From: Micromonospora sp. NBC_00389
GTDB lineage: Bacteria > Actinomycetota > Actinomycetes > Mycobacteriales > Micromonosporaceae
Length of the DNA stretch: 64,000 nucleotides
Direction: 5' to 3'
Assembly (NCBI RefSeq): GCF_036059255.1
Contig: NZ_CP107947.1
Coordinates: 4,154,001 to 4,218,000, forward strand
The notes under the pieces were generated by a model, which saw nothing but the letters and a program-made list of their open reading frames with translations, was not told where the DNA came from and ran no database searches. Both the position numbers and the translations under genes were made by a program. How positions within the stretch are numbered: position 1 is the stretch's first letter; the number at the start of each line of letters is the position of its first letter. Positions 40,779 through 49,716 of this stretch are shown piece by piece.

Positions 40779-41762
40779 GTGATCTCAACATGAATCCGGT
40801 AGGTATCGGTATTCGAAATGGGTGAGATGGAGAGCGGCGCGGACGATGTCGCCGACCTGTCGTGGGCTGGCGGTGCTGTGGCGTAGTGTGCGCCAGCGGC
40901 CGGTGAGGATCGCGAAGCCGCGTTCTCCGAGGCATCGCATGGATCGAAGGGCAGCGTTGTAGGTGCGGTTGTCGACCGCGAGGCGGCGGCCGTCGGCGGG
41001 TTGCTTGTACGGGGTGTGGATGCCCTGGCCGGCGCCTTCGTAGCCGGAGTCGGCCAGGGTCGGTAGATCCAGCGCCGACGCCGCCCAGTAGAGCGCGCCG
41101 GTGATGTCCAACTGTTGGGCGCAGGCCAGGTCGTGAAGGTGTCCGGGCATCGCACTCGAGGTCCAGACCGGTAGTCCGTCCGGGCGCATGACCGCTTGGA
41201 TGTTCGCGCCGAAGTCGCGGTGTTTCCCGGAGTACCAGGCGTCGATCGTTTTGCCCTTGACGCTGGTGGTGGTCTCGGCGAGCCGGTCGGTGTCGAACAA
41301 CTTGCCGTCGAGGATCACGTGGGACCAGCCGTCAGCCGCGACCTGGGTCAGGGCGTCGTGCAGGGTGGGGGTCTGCGCGGCGAGGACGCGCACGGCCTCG
41401 GCGACGTACCGGTAAGCAGTTGCCCTCGGCACCCCGAACCCGACCCCGAGGGTCGTCTTGTCCTCGCCCTTGCGGAACCACACCAGCACCAGAAGCGCCT
41501 GGTAGAAGCACGTCAACGCCCGGGCTCGGCGGCGGGTTCTCACCGCCCGACGCTCCGCGTGTAGCAGACGCGCCACGTGACGCACGAGTTCCCTGGGGAC
41601 GTCGAGCCTGGCAGAATAGGTGATCACGTGGAGCCCTCTCGGAGACTGATTCTGTCGCAAGAACCTGTCTACCGATGGCTCCACGTCCTTATCCCACACT
41701 GTCCGCTATGGACGCTACGCCCGTGCCATCCCGAATCCCGCCCGAATCCTTGCTGAGATCAC
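40779..41762 (-). mobile_element. IS5-type insertion sequence, 984 bp
   Basis: The ends are inverted repeats, GTGATCTCAACATGAATCC at 40779 and GTGATCTCAGCAAGGATTC read on the minus strand from 41762. One intact transposase fills the element. No target duplication is evident. Confidence 0.75.
40785..41627 (-). CDS. IS5-family (DDE_Tnp_4 type) transposase
   Basis: The 280-residue protein has an N-terminal helix-turn-helix region (LTCFYQALLVLVWFRKGEDK, GVPRATAYRYVAEAVRVL) and a DDE_4 core with VILDGKLFDTDRL, then YSGKHRDFGANIQAVM and a third acidic site in LADSGYEGAG; the RCLGERGFAILTGRW ending is typical. GTG 41627 (VITYSARLDVPRELVRHVAR) is the family start. It appears intact. Confidence 0.85.
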   Translation of the reverse strand: MITYSARLDVPRELVRHVARLLHAERRAVRTRRRARALTCFYQALLVLVWFRKGEDKTTLGVGFGVPRATAYRYVAEAVRVLAAQTPTLHDALTQVAADGWSHVILDGKLFDTDRLAETTTSVKGKTIDAWYSGKHRDFGANIQAVMRPDGLPVWTSSAMPGHLHDLACAQQLDITGALYWAASALDLPTLADSGYEGAGQGIHTPYKQPADGRRLAVDNRTYNAALRSMRCLGERGFAILTGRWRTLRHSTASPRQVGDIVRAALHLTHFEYRYLPDSC

Positions 41763-41828
41763 CTCAATGAAGGTGCTCTTCCGCCTTAGAGGACGTCTGA
41801 TTCACGTATTTTGCGGGTGATGCTGCAT

Positions 41829-42665
41829 TCAGTCGTCTCGCCAGGTTGGGGTGGTTTCGGCGGTGACGCGTTTGGCGAGGTTGTCGATCATCGCGATGCG
41901 GATCATGCTGGCGGAGTTGTCGGGTAGGGCTTCGTAGTCACGGGCCAGGCGCCGGTGCAGCATGATCCAGCCCAGGGTGCGTTCGATGACCCAGCGGCGT
42001 TTGACCACCGAGAATCCTCGGACGTGTGGATCTTTGGCGACGACCTCGACATCGATGCCGAGGGTGGCGCCGTGTTCGATCACCCTGTTCTTGAAGCCGG
42101 CGTCGACCCAGGTCTTGGTCAGGGCGGGGTGGGTGGCTTTGGCCTGTTCCAGCAGGTTGATGCCGATGGTGTTGTCGCTGGCGCTGGCGGCGGTGACGAT
42201 GACCGCGAGCAGCAGGCCGAGAGTGTCGGTGACGATGCCGCGTTTGCGTCCGACGATCTTCTTGCCGGCGTCGATGCCCTGGCTGGCCAGTGGTGCGTTG
42301 GTGGAGGTCTTCACGCTCTGGGTGTCGATGACGCAGGCCGAGGGCTGGGTGGCGCGTCCGGCCTTGGCGCGTGCCAGGCCGGTGAGGTCGTAGTTGAGCT
42401 GGGCGAAGAGGCCGTCGCTGGTCCAGGCGGTGAAGTAGCCGTAGACGGTCTGCCATGGCGGGAAGTCGTGGGGCAGGTAGCGCCAGGCGATGCCGGTGCG
42501 GTTGACGTAGAGGATCGCGTTGAAGATCTCCCGCAGGTCGTGGGTGGCGGTACGTCCGCCGATCCCGGCGTCGGTGCGGGCCTGGCGCCAGGCGGTCAGC
42601 CGTGGTGCGATCAGCGCCCAGCGGGCGTCGGACAGGTCGCTGGGGTAGGCGGGTCGCTCGGCCAC
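41829..42665 (-). CDS. IS5-family transposase
   Basis: The 278-residue protein is a full-length IS5 transposase: YPSDLSDARWALIAPRLTAW at the start, then GIAWRYLPHDFPPWQTVYGY, the first Asp in CVIDTQSVKTS, GRKRGIVTDTLGLLL, the second Asp in WVDAGFKNRV and the Glu in RRWVIERTLGWIMLHRRLAR. It lies 66 bp beyond the previous IS and faces the same way. I could not define its terminal inverted repeats by eye. Confidence 0.9.
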   Translation of the reverse strand: MAERPAYPSDLSDARWALIAPRLTAWRQARTDAGIGGRTATHDLREIFNAILYVNRTGIAWRYLPHDFPPWQTVYGYFTAWTSDGLFAQLNYDLTGLARAKAGRATQPSACVIDTQSVKTSTNAPLASQGIDAGKKIVGRKRGIVTDTLGLLLAVIVTAASASDNTIGINLLEQAKATHPALTKTWVDAGFKNRVIEHGATLGIDVEVVAKDPHVRGFSVVKRRWVIERTLGWIMLHRRLARDYEALPDNSASMIRIAMIDNLAKRVTAETTPTWRDD

Positions 42666-43149
42666 GCGATATGTCTACTGTGGACTACATGGTGGATCGC
42701 AGTTGGGTCCGACGATTCCCGAACTTTCGGAACCAGACACGATCTGCAGATCAAAGCAGGGCATCTCGCATCGGCATCAATCAGGTGAACCTGGTCCCAG
42801 TGGTGATCATTCGACCCTGCCGACGCCTTGCCGACTAGGCCCACGAAAGCAGCAATACGTAGTGGGAGTGATCAAAACGCCCAGTTAGAGCGTGTTTGAG
42901 ATGGGCTGATCAGGTCCAGTGAAGGTTCGGCTGGCTTGTTGTTGGGCCGGCGGCCGGGTACTGGCCGACCAGCATAGACATCCCACGGGCTTGAACGCAC
43001 ACAATCCAGGACAGAAGCGCGCTCATGCTCATCGTCGCAGGGCGTGCAACGTCGAGGTCCGCAGCGTGACGGCGAACAAGCAGAGACTGCTGCAGCACGC
43101 ATGAAGCCGTTTGAGGTCCATTTTGATGGGGTGGGGCTGCGGGTGCGTG
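42666..43149. other. IS flank and spacer, no gene recognised
   Basis: TTAGAGCGTGTTTGAGATGG at 42887-42906 has the look of an IS5-type terminus, but no partner was found. No convincing gene is seen on either strand. Confidence 0.4.
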
Positions 43150-43572
43150 TCAGCCCAGTGCTTTGCGCAGCAGTGCCGTCAACTGGTCCTGTTCGTCGGG
43201 TGAGAGTCGTCCGACCGCCGTGCGGGCGAAGGTGAAGGCTGTTGTGAACCGGTGGTTGATCTCGTCTCCTCGGGGGGTTCGCGCGACGAGTCGTGCGCGG
43301 CGGTCCTGGGGATTCGGTTCGCGGGTCACGAGGCCGAGCGCTTCGAGGCGCGCGACGATCTGGGTGATGTTGGAGGCATCGCAGCCGAGCTCCTCGGCCA
43401 AGGCGCCCATGCCGCGTCGCTCATCGAGTCGCCCGAGCACACATGCCTGGGCCGGGCTGAGCGACAGTTGGGCTGCGGCCGCCTCGTAGGCGCGGTCGTA
43501 TACGTCGACCAGGTCGAACAGGACGGCCTCGGCCTCGGACGAGGTGGTTACGGGTCCGTTTGGCAGTGCCAT
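43150..43572 (-). CDS. MarR-family regulator
   Basis: The 140-residue protein starts MALPNGPVTTSSEAEAVLFD and has the MarR winged helix: LSPAQACVLGRLDERRGMGA, LAEELGCDASNITQIVARLE, then the wing GLVTREPNPQDRRARLVART. It is divergent from an oxidoreductase gene 86 bp away; two near-identical palindromes lie between. ATG 43572 is used because the longer frame would cover the operators. Confidence 0.9.
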   Translation of the reverse strand: MALPNGPVTTSSEAEAVLFDLVDVYDRAYEAAAAQLSLSPAQACVLGRLDERRGMGALAEELGCDASNITQIVARLEALGLVTREPNPQDRRARLVARTPRGDEINHRFTTAFTFARTAVGRLSPDEQDQLTALLRKALG

Positions 43573-43594
43573 GGCTCCCAGCCTAGAACAGTTA

Positions 43595-43643
43595 CTTGAT
43601 CCGCTCAAATAGCTGTGATCCAATGATCCTTGATTCACTCAAG
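43595..43643. promoter_or_regulatory. Two MarR operator palindromes
   Basis: CTTGATCCGCTCAAA (43595-43609) and CTTGATTCACTCAAG (43629-43643) share the form CTTGA-N5-TCAA. Their centres are 34 bp apart. They lie in the gap between marR and the oxidoreductase, where one dimer per site could repress both genes. Confidence 0.7.
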
Positions 43644-43658
43644 CAACAAGGAGGGGCA

Positions 43659-44654
43659 ATGGAGAGCAGAGTCGAGCGCACAGCGGGCGCGATCGTGGTG
43701 CCGCAGATGATCGCGGTCGTCCTTGACCGGTTCGGCGGTGTCGACGAACTCTCGTCGCGCCGCGTACCGCTTCCGGAGGTCGGCGACGACGACGTCCTCA
43801 TCCGGGTGGAGTTCGCAGGGGTCGGGTCCTGGGACGCGGGCGAGCGGGAGGGGGACTACGACGGCATTTTCGGTGTCGCGTCGACCTTCCCCTATGTCCT
43901 CGGCTGGGACGCGGCGGGCACGGTGGCCGCGGTCGGACGCAACGTCATCCGGTTCGACGTGGGTGAGCGTGTTTACGCTGCGTCGATGCCGGTGCCGCGT
44001 GGCGGCTTCTACGCCGAGTACGGCGTCGTTGAGGCGGAGTTCGTGGCTCGCGTGCCTGACCGGGTGCCGACCGAACAGGCCGGCGCAATGGCTTGGGATG
44101 CCCTGACCGCACTGAGCGGCCTCGATCTGCTCGGCCTGCGGCCGGGCGAGACGCTCATGGTCTTCGGGGCCAGCGGGGGTATCGGGCACATGGCCGTGCA
44201 GCTGGCGCGGCACAGCGGCATCCGGGTGTTGGCCGTGGCCTCTGGTGACGACGGTGTCGCCTTGGCCCGGCGGCTGGGCGCTGACGACGCCGTCGACGGT
44301 CGCAAAGACGATGTGTTGGCTGCGGCGTTCGAGTTCGCACCAGGCGGGCTCGATGCGGCTCTGGTCACCGTGGGAGGCGAGACTGCCGAACGGTCTCTTC
44401 GCGCGATCAAGAATTCGGGACGGATCGCCTGGCCGAACGGTGTCCTGCCCGCGCCTGTAACGTCGCCGGACGCGACGGTGTCCTACTACGACGGGGATCG
44501 AAGCCGCGCCGCCACCGATCGGCTGAACGCGACCATCGAGGCCAGCTCCTTCGAGGTCCACGTCGCCCGGACCTTCCCGTTGGAGCGAGTCAAGGATGCG
44601 CATCGCGCCCTAAATGATCACTATGTCGGGAAGCTGGCCCTCAAGGTCGGATAG
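43659..44654 (+). CDS. MDR-family NAD(P)-dependent oxidoreductase
   Basis: GGAGG precedes ATG 43659. The 331-residue protein is a zinc-independent quinone-reductase-like MDR enzyme: VLDRFGGVDELSSRRVPLPE, LGWDAAGTVAAVGRNV, then the dinucleotide motif LMVFGASGGIGHMAVQLARH and a C-terminal AHRALNDHYVGKLAL. It is divergent from a MarR regulator, the common arrangement for enzymes dealing with quinones or reactive electrophiles. The substrate cannot be read from sequence. Confidence 0.9.
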   Translation: MESRVERTAGAIVVPQMIAVVLDRFGGVDELSSRRVPLPEVGDDDVLIRVEFAGVGSWDAGEREGDYDGIFGVASTFPYVLGWDAAGTVAAVGRNVIRFDVGERVYAASMPVPRGGFYAEYGVVEAEFVARVPDRVPTEQAGAMAWDALTALSGLDLLGLRPGETLMVFGASGGIGHMAVQLARHSGIRVLAVASGDDGVALARRLGADDAVDGRKDDVLAAAFEFAPGGLDAALVTVGGETAERSLRAIKNSGRIAWPNGVLPAPVTSPDATVSYYDGDRSRAATDRLNATIEASSFEVHVARTFPLERVKDAHRALNDHYVGKLALKVG

Positions 44655-44763
44655 AACGCCAACAAACGGCCCGAGGCTCCGGCTGTCAACGGCATCAACG
44701 CCGCTCAGCCTTCCTGACACGCAGGTAGCGGTCGAGGGACCAGGCGTTCAGTTCCAAATCAGC

Positions 44764-45590
44764 GTGAAGATTGGCCTGGGTCATCTGGATGGTGGCGTGG
44801 CCGAGCCAGAGCGCATGCTGGCGGTGCTGGACGGGGTGTGGCAGCCGGTTCGGGGCCGGCGCCGGGTGCTGGGCCTGTACTGGGCCGTCGTGCTGACGCT
44901 GTTTCTCATGCGCCGCAATGAGTCCCAGGCCGTGGCCGGCGAGTTGTTCGGCTGCTCGCAGTCCACCGTGTTCCGGATCGTGTGCCGGTTGCGGCCGCTG
45001 CTACGCGCGGCCACCGCCGAGGTCGCCGGCCAGGTACGGCTTCAGGCGAAACGCTCGGCGGTGCTGGTTGACGGGTTCCTGGCCCCGACCGATAACCGCA
45101 CCGGCGTGAGCGACCTGTTCTCCGGCAAGCGCCATACCTGCGGGTTGAACATCCAAGCCGTATCGGACCTTGCCGGCCGGCTGGTCGACACCGGCCTACC
45201 GGTGCCCGGTGCCCGCCACGACAGCAAAGCCCTGGCCGAGTCCGGCATCGCCGACCGGTGGGCCAGCCACCTCGAACCCGGCGGGCCCGGCATGCTCGCC
45301 GACCTCGGCTACCTGGGCGCCGGCGCGATCACCGGCATCCGCAAACCCCGCGGAGCCGACCTGACCGGCGTCCAACGCGCCTGCAACACCGCCATCAACA
45401 GCGCCCGCGCGGCGGGGCCATCGCCCACCTGGTCAACTGGAAAGTCCTCGACACCGGCTGGCGCGGACGCCTCACCGACTTCCCCGAAGTACTACGCACC
45501 GTCACCGGACTCGAAATCTACCGAACCTGGGCTTTCCCGACGACTAGCCTGTCGCCACACCCGACACCGATGTGGCGCGGGGCCTGCTAG
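44764..45590 (+). pseudogene. IS5-type (DDE_Tnp_4) transposase, frameshifted
   Basis: The first frame encodes FGCSQSTVFRIVCRLRPLLR, VLVDGFLAPTDNRTGVSDLF and GKRHTCGLNIQAVSDLAGRL, LADLGYLGAGAITGIRKPRG. Near 45410 it goes out of phase, and the tail (AIAHLVNWKVLDTGWRGRLT, then DFPEVLRTVTGLEIYRTWAF) continues in another frame. One indel explains this. No clear terminal repeats were found. Confidence 0.8.
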
Positions 45591-46531
45591 GCGCGGGCTT
45601 GGCGGCGGAGGCCGAGGGCACCGGCGGTTAGCAGGGCGATGGCCCCGATGACGACCGACCAGAACCACGTGGCGCCGAGAACCTCGGGCTGACCCCAGGC
45701 GCCCAGGGCTCTGAGCGACAGCATGGCGATGATCAGTGGGATGAGGAGCACCCCGGCCGCGATGGTCGCCCGGGCATCGACGGCAACCCATAGCAGGAAA
45801 CCGGCCATCACGACGACGGTGGCCCCCGGTTGCAGGCCGATCGTCACGTCGTAGTCCGTGGGCAGCAGAAACACCGCGACCGGCACGGCGAGCAGCCAGG
45901 CCACTGGCCGCCGCGTGCCCGGCGCCGGCCAGAGGATCAACGGCACGATCAACAGCACGGCGAGTGGCAGCGGCCAGAGGGTCGAGTCAGTCATGGCGAC
46001 TTCGCGGATGAACTCGATCGGCGGATAATGGCGCTCACCGGTGACGCTGTCTACGCCGACCAAGGCGAGGCGCAGAACGACCAGCGCCGCAGCGAGCGCG
46101 CTAAGCGTTGCCAGCAGGCCCAGTACGTATCGGCCGCCGGCTACCGCGACGACCGCCGAGGCGGCGATGACGGTTACCAGTGGATAGGTGAGCTCAGGCG
46201 GGTAATCCACGCCGTCGGTGACGATGCGGGGGAGGACTCTGCCGGTCTCGGCCAGGCTGCCGGCCGTGGCATACACCAGCAGCAGGAGCACAGCCAGGCG
46301 CAGCGACCCACGGAAGCCCTGGCTTGTCGAACGTGCGTCGTGCGTCCTGGCACGGGTCTGCAATCCCCGTAGGACCAGCATCGCCCCCTCCCGCGCCGTT
46401 GGGCGCTGCTGATCAGGGCCGGCCGCCTCCATGAGCGTGCCGATCATCTCAGCGCCGCGCTCACGCCGGTAGCGCTTCGGGTACGCCCACAGCAGCAGCC
46501 GGTACCGCGCCTCAAGTACCTCCTGAGTCAT
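45587..46531 (-). CDS. PadR-partner integral membrane protein
   Basis: The 314-residue protein has a soluble N-terminus with YRLLLWAYPKRYRRERGAEM, a motif common to membrane proteins encoded beside PadR regulators, and then about seven hydrophobic helices. Its ATG overlaps the stop of padR by four bases (ATGA). Such pairs are common in actinomycetes, and the membrane protein is of unknown function. It ends over the frameshifted transposase tail by four bases. Confidence 0.75.
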   Translation of the reverse strand: MTQEVLEARYRLLLWAYPKRYRRERGAEMIGTLMEAAGPDQQRPTAREGAMLVLRGLQTRARTHDARSTSQGFRGSLRLAVLLLLVYATAGSLAETGRVLPRIVTDGVDYPPELTYPLVTVIAASAVVAVAGGRYVLGLLATLSALAAALVVLRLALVGVDSVTGERHYPPIEFIREVAMTDSTLWPLPLAVLLIVPLILWPAPGTRRPVAWLLAVPVAVFLLPTDYDVTIGLQPGATVVVMAGFLLWVAVDARATIAAGVLLIPLIIAMLSLRALGAWGQPEVLGATWFWSVVIGAIALLTAGALGLRRQARA

Positions 46532-46860
46532 GCCGGTCTCACCGTCCGAACGCGCAGCGCCGGTCGGTCGATCACCACGCGCGCAGCCTGGATCATCCGA
46601 TCGGCCTCGGCGCGGAGCACGGCAACGCCCTCGTCCGTGAGGTTGTAGTAGCGCCGGGCACGCCCGTTGACCACCTCCTCGTCAGCTACGCGTAGAAGCC
46701 CTTCGGCGCTGAGCCGGTCGAGTGCCGCATAGAGGGTGCCAGCCGCCATGCGTACCCGACCGCGCGACAGTTCCTCGGCGCGTTTAATGATCGCGTATCC
46801 GTGGAGTGGGCCGTCCATCAGCGCGGCGAGCGCAAAATAGCTCTGTTCGCGGATAGTCAT
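46528..46860 (-). CDS. PadR-family regulator
   Basis: The 110-residue protein MTIREQSYFALAALMDGPLH has the PadR winged helix: GYAIIKRAEELSRGRVRMAA, GTLYAALDRLSAEGLLRVAD, and NGRARRYYNLTDEG. ATG 46860 is preferred; a palindrome ATTCA-N7-TGAAT lies 12 bp upstream and would then fall in the promoter. It is coupled to the membrane protein gene. Confidence 0.9.
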   Translation of the reverse strand: MTIREQSYFALAALMDGPLHGYAIIKRAEELSRGRVRMAAGTLYAALDRLSAEGLLRVADEEVVNGRARRYYNLTDEGVAVLRAEADRMIQAARVVIDRPALRVRTVRPA

Positions 46861-46871
46861 GACATCAGAAT

Positions 46872-46888
46872 ATTCAGTCAAGGTGAAT
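46872..46888 (-). promoter_or_regulatory. Probable PadR operator
   Basis: ATTCA (46872-46876) and TGAAT (46884-46888) form an inverted repeat 12 bp before the padR start codon, a place where autoregulation would occur. Confidence 0.4.
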
Positions 46889-47122
46889 ACAGCAAGGTTG
46901 CGCGGCAGAGTGGGAGCGCCACGCTCGGGCCGCCTCCTCGGCCCGCGGCCCTCAACTGCCGCTACAGCGACATCGGCGGAAGTGACCCCAGTGGACCCAA
47001 CCGCCCGCAAACGAGCAGGACTGGTACGGCAACTCCGCACGCCCAGTCGAGGCCAGAAGGGTTCGGCCATGACCAAAGACAGCACTTATGATCCATTGCA
47101 CAACTGGCGTGGTCCGTGGGGC

Positions 47123-47251
47123 TGTACAGCCATCCGTACAGCCAAGCCGACCTACGGACGCCGTCCGAGGCCGACTGCGGACGACAGGACGAGCAGGCTA
47201 GCAGCAGCCATGGGCACCAGCCGACAGTCGTCTTGATCTTTGCAAGGCCGG
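47123..47251 (+). repeat. 129-bp dispersed repeat, copy 2
   Basis: It is the same length as copy 1 at 5669-5797 and opens with two GTACAGCC units and ends TTGATCTTTGCAAGGCCGG. It adjoins a truncated VOC gene, so it may mark a recombination border. Confidence 0.6.
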
Positions 47252-47291
47252 TGCCGTCTGGTCCGAGTTACTCCTGCGCCACGGCGTCCCG

Positions 47292-47584
47292 GTGGAGCAG
47301 CACAACACCCGATCGGCCCTGGAGGACCCCCTGAGGGCGTACGTCCTCGGATCTTCTTTCAGCAGGTCCCCGAGGGCAAGACCGCCAAGTGCCGCCTGCA
47401 CCTGGACGTACGCGCCGCACCCGGCCTGCACGGCGACGAGCGGATGGCCGCCCTCGAAGCGGAGTGCGAGCGCCTCGTCGGTCTCGGCGCCACCCGCTTG
47501 CGCCGCGACGAGCCGGCGCCTCCTACCAGCGCGGGCTACATCGTGATGGTCGATCCGGAGGGAAGCGAGTTCTGCTTGGACTGA
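47292..47584 (+). pseudogene. VOC-family (glyoxalase-like) C-terminal stump
   Basis: SALEDP in one frame is followed after a one-base shift near 47330 by GVRPRIFFQQVPEGKTAKCR, LHLDVRAAPGLHGDERMAAL and GYIVMVDPEGSEFCLD, the C-terminal half of a VOC protein with its metal-binding Glu in DPEGSEF. The N-terminal half is missing. Its end overlaps the end of the SDR gene. Confidence 0.75.
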
Positions 47585-48483
47585 GCGACGGGGAACTTCA
47601 CCCCGGTGAGGTCTTCGGAGACGGCCCACAGCCGCTGCTGGACGGCTACCTCGTACGAGTCTGGGCTGGAGGTGACCAGCCGGGGGTGGCCCATGACCTC
47701 GTTGCGTCCGCCGGGACCGTAGTACTGGCCGCCGAGCGCGGCGGGGTCGGTGGCGGCGCGCAGGGTCGGCAGCGCGCCCATCGCTGGCGTCTGGGTGATC
47801 AGCGGCGCGAGCCAGGTGAGCGGAAGCCGGAGGGCCGCGGGGGTGTTGCGGGCGAGCTCGGTGCTGGACATGCCGGGGTGCGCGGCCATCGCGACGGTGG
47901 TGCCGTGCGTGGCGAGCCGGCGCTGCAGCTCGTAGGTGAACATCAGGTTGGCCAGCTTGGACTGGCCATAGGCGGCGGCCCGGCTGTACGACCGCTCCCA
48001 CTGCAGGTCGTCGAAGTGGATCGCGGCCCGGATGCGGTGGCCGGTGCTGCTGACCGTCACCACGCGGGAGCCGGGCACCGGCAGCATCAGGTCCAGCAGC
48101 AGCCCGGTGAGCGCGAAGTGGCCGAGGTGGTTGGTGGCGAACTGCATCTCGAAGCCGTCGCGGGTGGTCTGCTTCGGGGTGTACATCACGCCGGCGTTGT
48201 TGATCAGCAGGTCGATCCGGTCGAGCCGGGACCGCAGCGCCGCCGCCGCGGTCCGGACGGAGTCGAGCGAGGTCAGGTCCAGCGCCTGCACGGTCACGTC
48301 GCCGGTCATGCGGGCCGCGGCCTGCTCGCCCTTCTCGACGTTGCGCACGGCGAGGACGACGGACGCCCCGCGCTCGGCGAGCGCCTTGGCGGTCTCGTAC
48401 CCCAGTCCGGTGTTGGCCCCGGTCACCACGGCCACCCGTCCGCGCTGGTCCGGAATGTTCGCCGTCGTCCACTTCTCGCTCAT
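47536..48483 (-). CDS. SDR-family oxidoreductase
   Basis: The 315-residue protein has VAVVTGANTGLGYETAKALA (NAD(P)-binding TGxxxGxG), LLINNAGVM, VSSTG and the catalytic YGQSKLAN (YxxxK). It resembles the retinol-dehydrogenase/WW-domain-oxidoreductase-like SDRs. The last 15 or so residues (after LTGVKFPV) run antisense to the VOC stump and are probably not native. Three palindromes and a TetR gene lie upstream in divergent orientation. Confidence 0.9.
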   Translation of the reverse strand: MSEKWTTANIPDQRGRVAVVTGANTGLGYETAKALAERGASVVLAVRNVEKGEQAAARMTGDVTVQALDLTSLDSVRTAAAALRSRLDRIDLLINNAGVMYTPKQTTRDGFEMQFATNHLGHFALTGLLLDLMLPVPGSRVVTVSSTGHRIRAAIHFDDLQWERSYSRAAAYGQSKLANLMFTYELQRRLATHGTTVAMAAHPGMSSTELARNTPAALRLPLTWLAPLITQTPAMGALPTLRAATDPAALGGQYYGPGGRNEVMGHPRLVTSSPDSYEVAVQQRLWAVSEDLTGVKFPVAQSKQNSLPSGSTITM

Positions 48484-48505
48484 GTCAGGCTCCCAACGTA
48501 ACTAA

Positions 48506-48575
48506 CGTACCAGAGGTATCTTGTGCCGACGACGTTAAAGTACTTTCGGTACGTTGTCAACGTACCGCAGGTACC
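48506..48575. promoter_or_regulatory. Three TetR operator palindromes
   Basis: CGTACCAGAGGTATC (48506-48520), AGTACTTTCGGTACG (48539-48553) and CGTACCGCAGGTACC (48561-48575) are variants of GTACC-N3-GGTAC. They fill the 104-bp gap between the SDR and TetR genes. Confidence 0.7.
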
Positions 48576-48587
48576 TAAGTTAGGCTG

Positions 48588-49259
48588 GTGATCGTGACTT
48601 TCCAGCGGGCGCGAACCGAAGAGCAGCGGGAGATCCGCCGACGGGCCATCCTCGACATGGCATCGGCGATGCTCAACGAGATGCCCGTGGCCGCGGTCAC
48701 CCTGAACGAGCTCAGCCGCCGGGTAGGCCTGGCGAAGCCGAACGTGCTGCGCTACTTCGAGTCTCGCGAGGCGGTGCTGCTAGAACTGCTGGACCACTTC
48801 CTGCAGGAGTGGCTGACGGAACTGGCAGGCGAGTTGGCTGCCGGCATCGACGAAAATCTACCCATGGCCGAGCGAGCGGCAGCAGTGGCCGAGATCCTCA
48901 GCCGTTCGCTCTCCGGCCGAGTGGTGCTGTGCGACCTCTTCGGCGCACAGGGCAGCGTCCTGGAACACAACGTCTCCGTCGAGGTCGTAGCACGCTACAA
49001 GCGCGCCTCCCTGGACCGCCTGACAACCATGACCGCCCTGATCCAGAAGTACCTGCCGGAGCTGGGCGAGAACGCAACACTGTTCAGCCTGCAAACCATG
49101 GTCATGGCCGGCGCGCTGTCGGCGTACAGCACACCCCCACCCAGCCTGCAGGCGGCCTACCAGGCCGAGCCCGACCTGGCCCGCTTCCACCTGGAGCTGA
49201 AGGACTACTTGAAGCTGGCCCTGACCGCAACCCTCCTGGGCGTGCTACCCCGCCGCTGA
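48588..49259 (+). CDS. TetR-family regulator
   Basis: The protein of about 223 residues has an N-terminal TetR helix-turn-helix (EIRRRAILDMASAMLNEMPV, LNELSRRVGLAKPNVLRYFE) and a helical ligand domain. It is divergent from the SDR gene and probably represses both through the three palindromes. A GTG at 48588 or 48594 starts the gene. Confidence 0.9.
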   Translation: MIVTFQRARTEEQREIRRRAILDMASAMLNEMPVAAVTLNELSRRVGLAKPNVLRYFESREAVLLELLDHFLQEWLTELAGELAAGIDENLPMAERAAAVAEILSRSLSGRVVLCDLFGAQGSVLEHNVSVEVVARYKRASLDRLTTMTALIQKYLPELGENATLFSLQTMVMAGALSAYSTPPPSLQAAYQAEPDLARFHLELKDYLKLALTATLLGVLPRR

Positions 49260-49560
49260 CCTGCGTTGCACTGGACAGGCCAAAACCTCTGCATTTCTCG
49301 CGCATCGATGCGGAGTGACCGGGTTCGGCTGGTTGTCGGCGCCGACATGGACCCCGCTCTGGTGTAGCGCCAGTGCTGCGGGCAGCTGTCCCGGGGCGTC
49401 GAGCTCGATCGGCGTGATGCGGCCGTCGGCAGGACCGCCCGGGAGCCATGCCTCGGTGTCTGGCATCAATGATCACCCACCATTTTGACGACTGCCAGCA
49501 GACCAGCTATCGCGGTGATGAGGCTCGCCGACGCGCTGGCGTCCGCCGCGCGCTGGCGGC
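49260..49560. other. Spacer, no gene supported
   Basis: A minus-strand frame reads GRITPIELDAPGQLPAALAL then HQSGVHVGADNQPNPVTPH, which might be part of a gene, but no start signal or family supports it. Confidence 0.35.
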
Positions 49561-49716
49561 GACGTCGGGCTGCACGTACTCGAAACGATGACCACCCTGA
49601 TCCAGTCGGCAGCCGAAGGCCAGCGGATCGAGCTGACGACGGTGGTGGAGCGGCCCGCACCAGTTCCGCTCACTCCGGTCGAGGACTGGAAGGCGTACGA
49701 CGCATACGGACACTGA
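49561..49716 (+). pseudogene. C-terminal stump, possibly Gfo/Idh/MocA oxidoreductase
   Basis: A frame without a start codon reads DVGLHVLETMTTLIQSAAEG then QRIELTTVVERPAPVPLTP and VEDWKAYDAYGH. This looks like the last strand and tail of a Gfo/Idh/MocA-type dehydrogenase. It overlaps the end of the leftward MFS gene by 47 bp. Confidence 0.4.
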
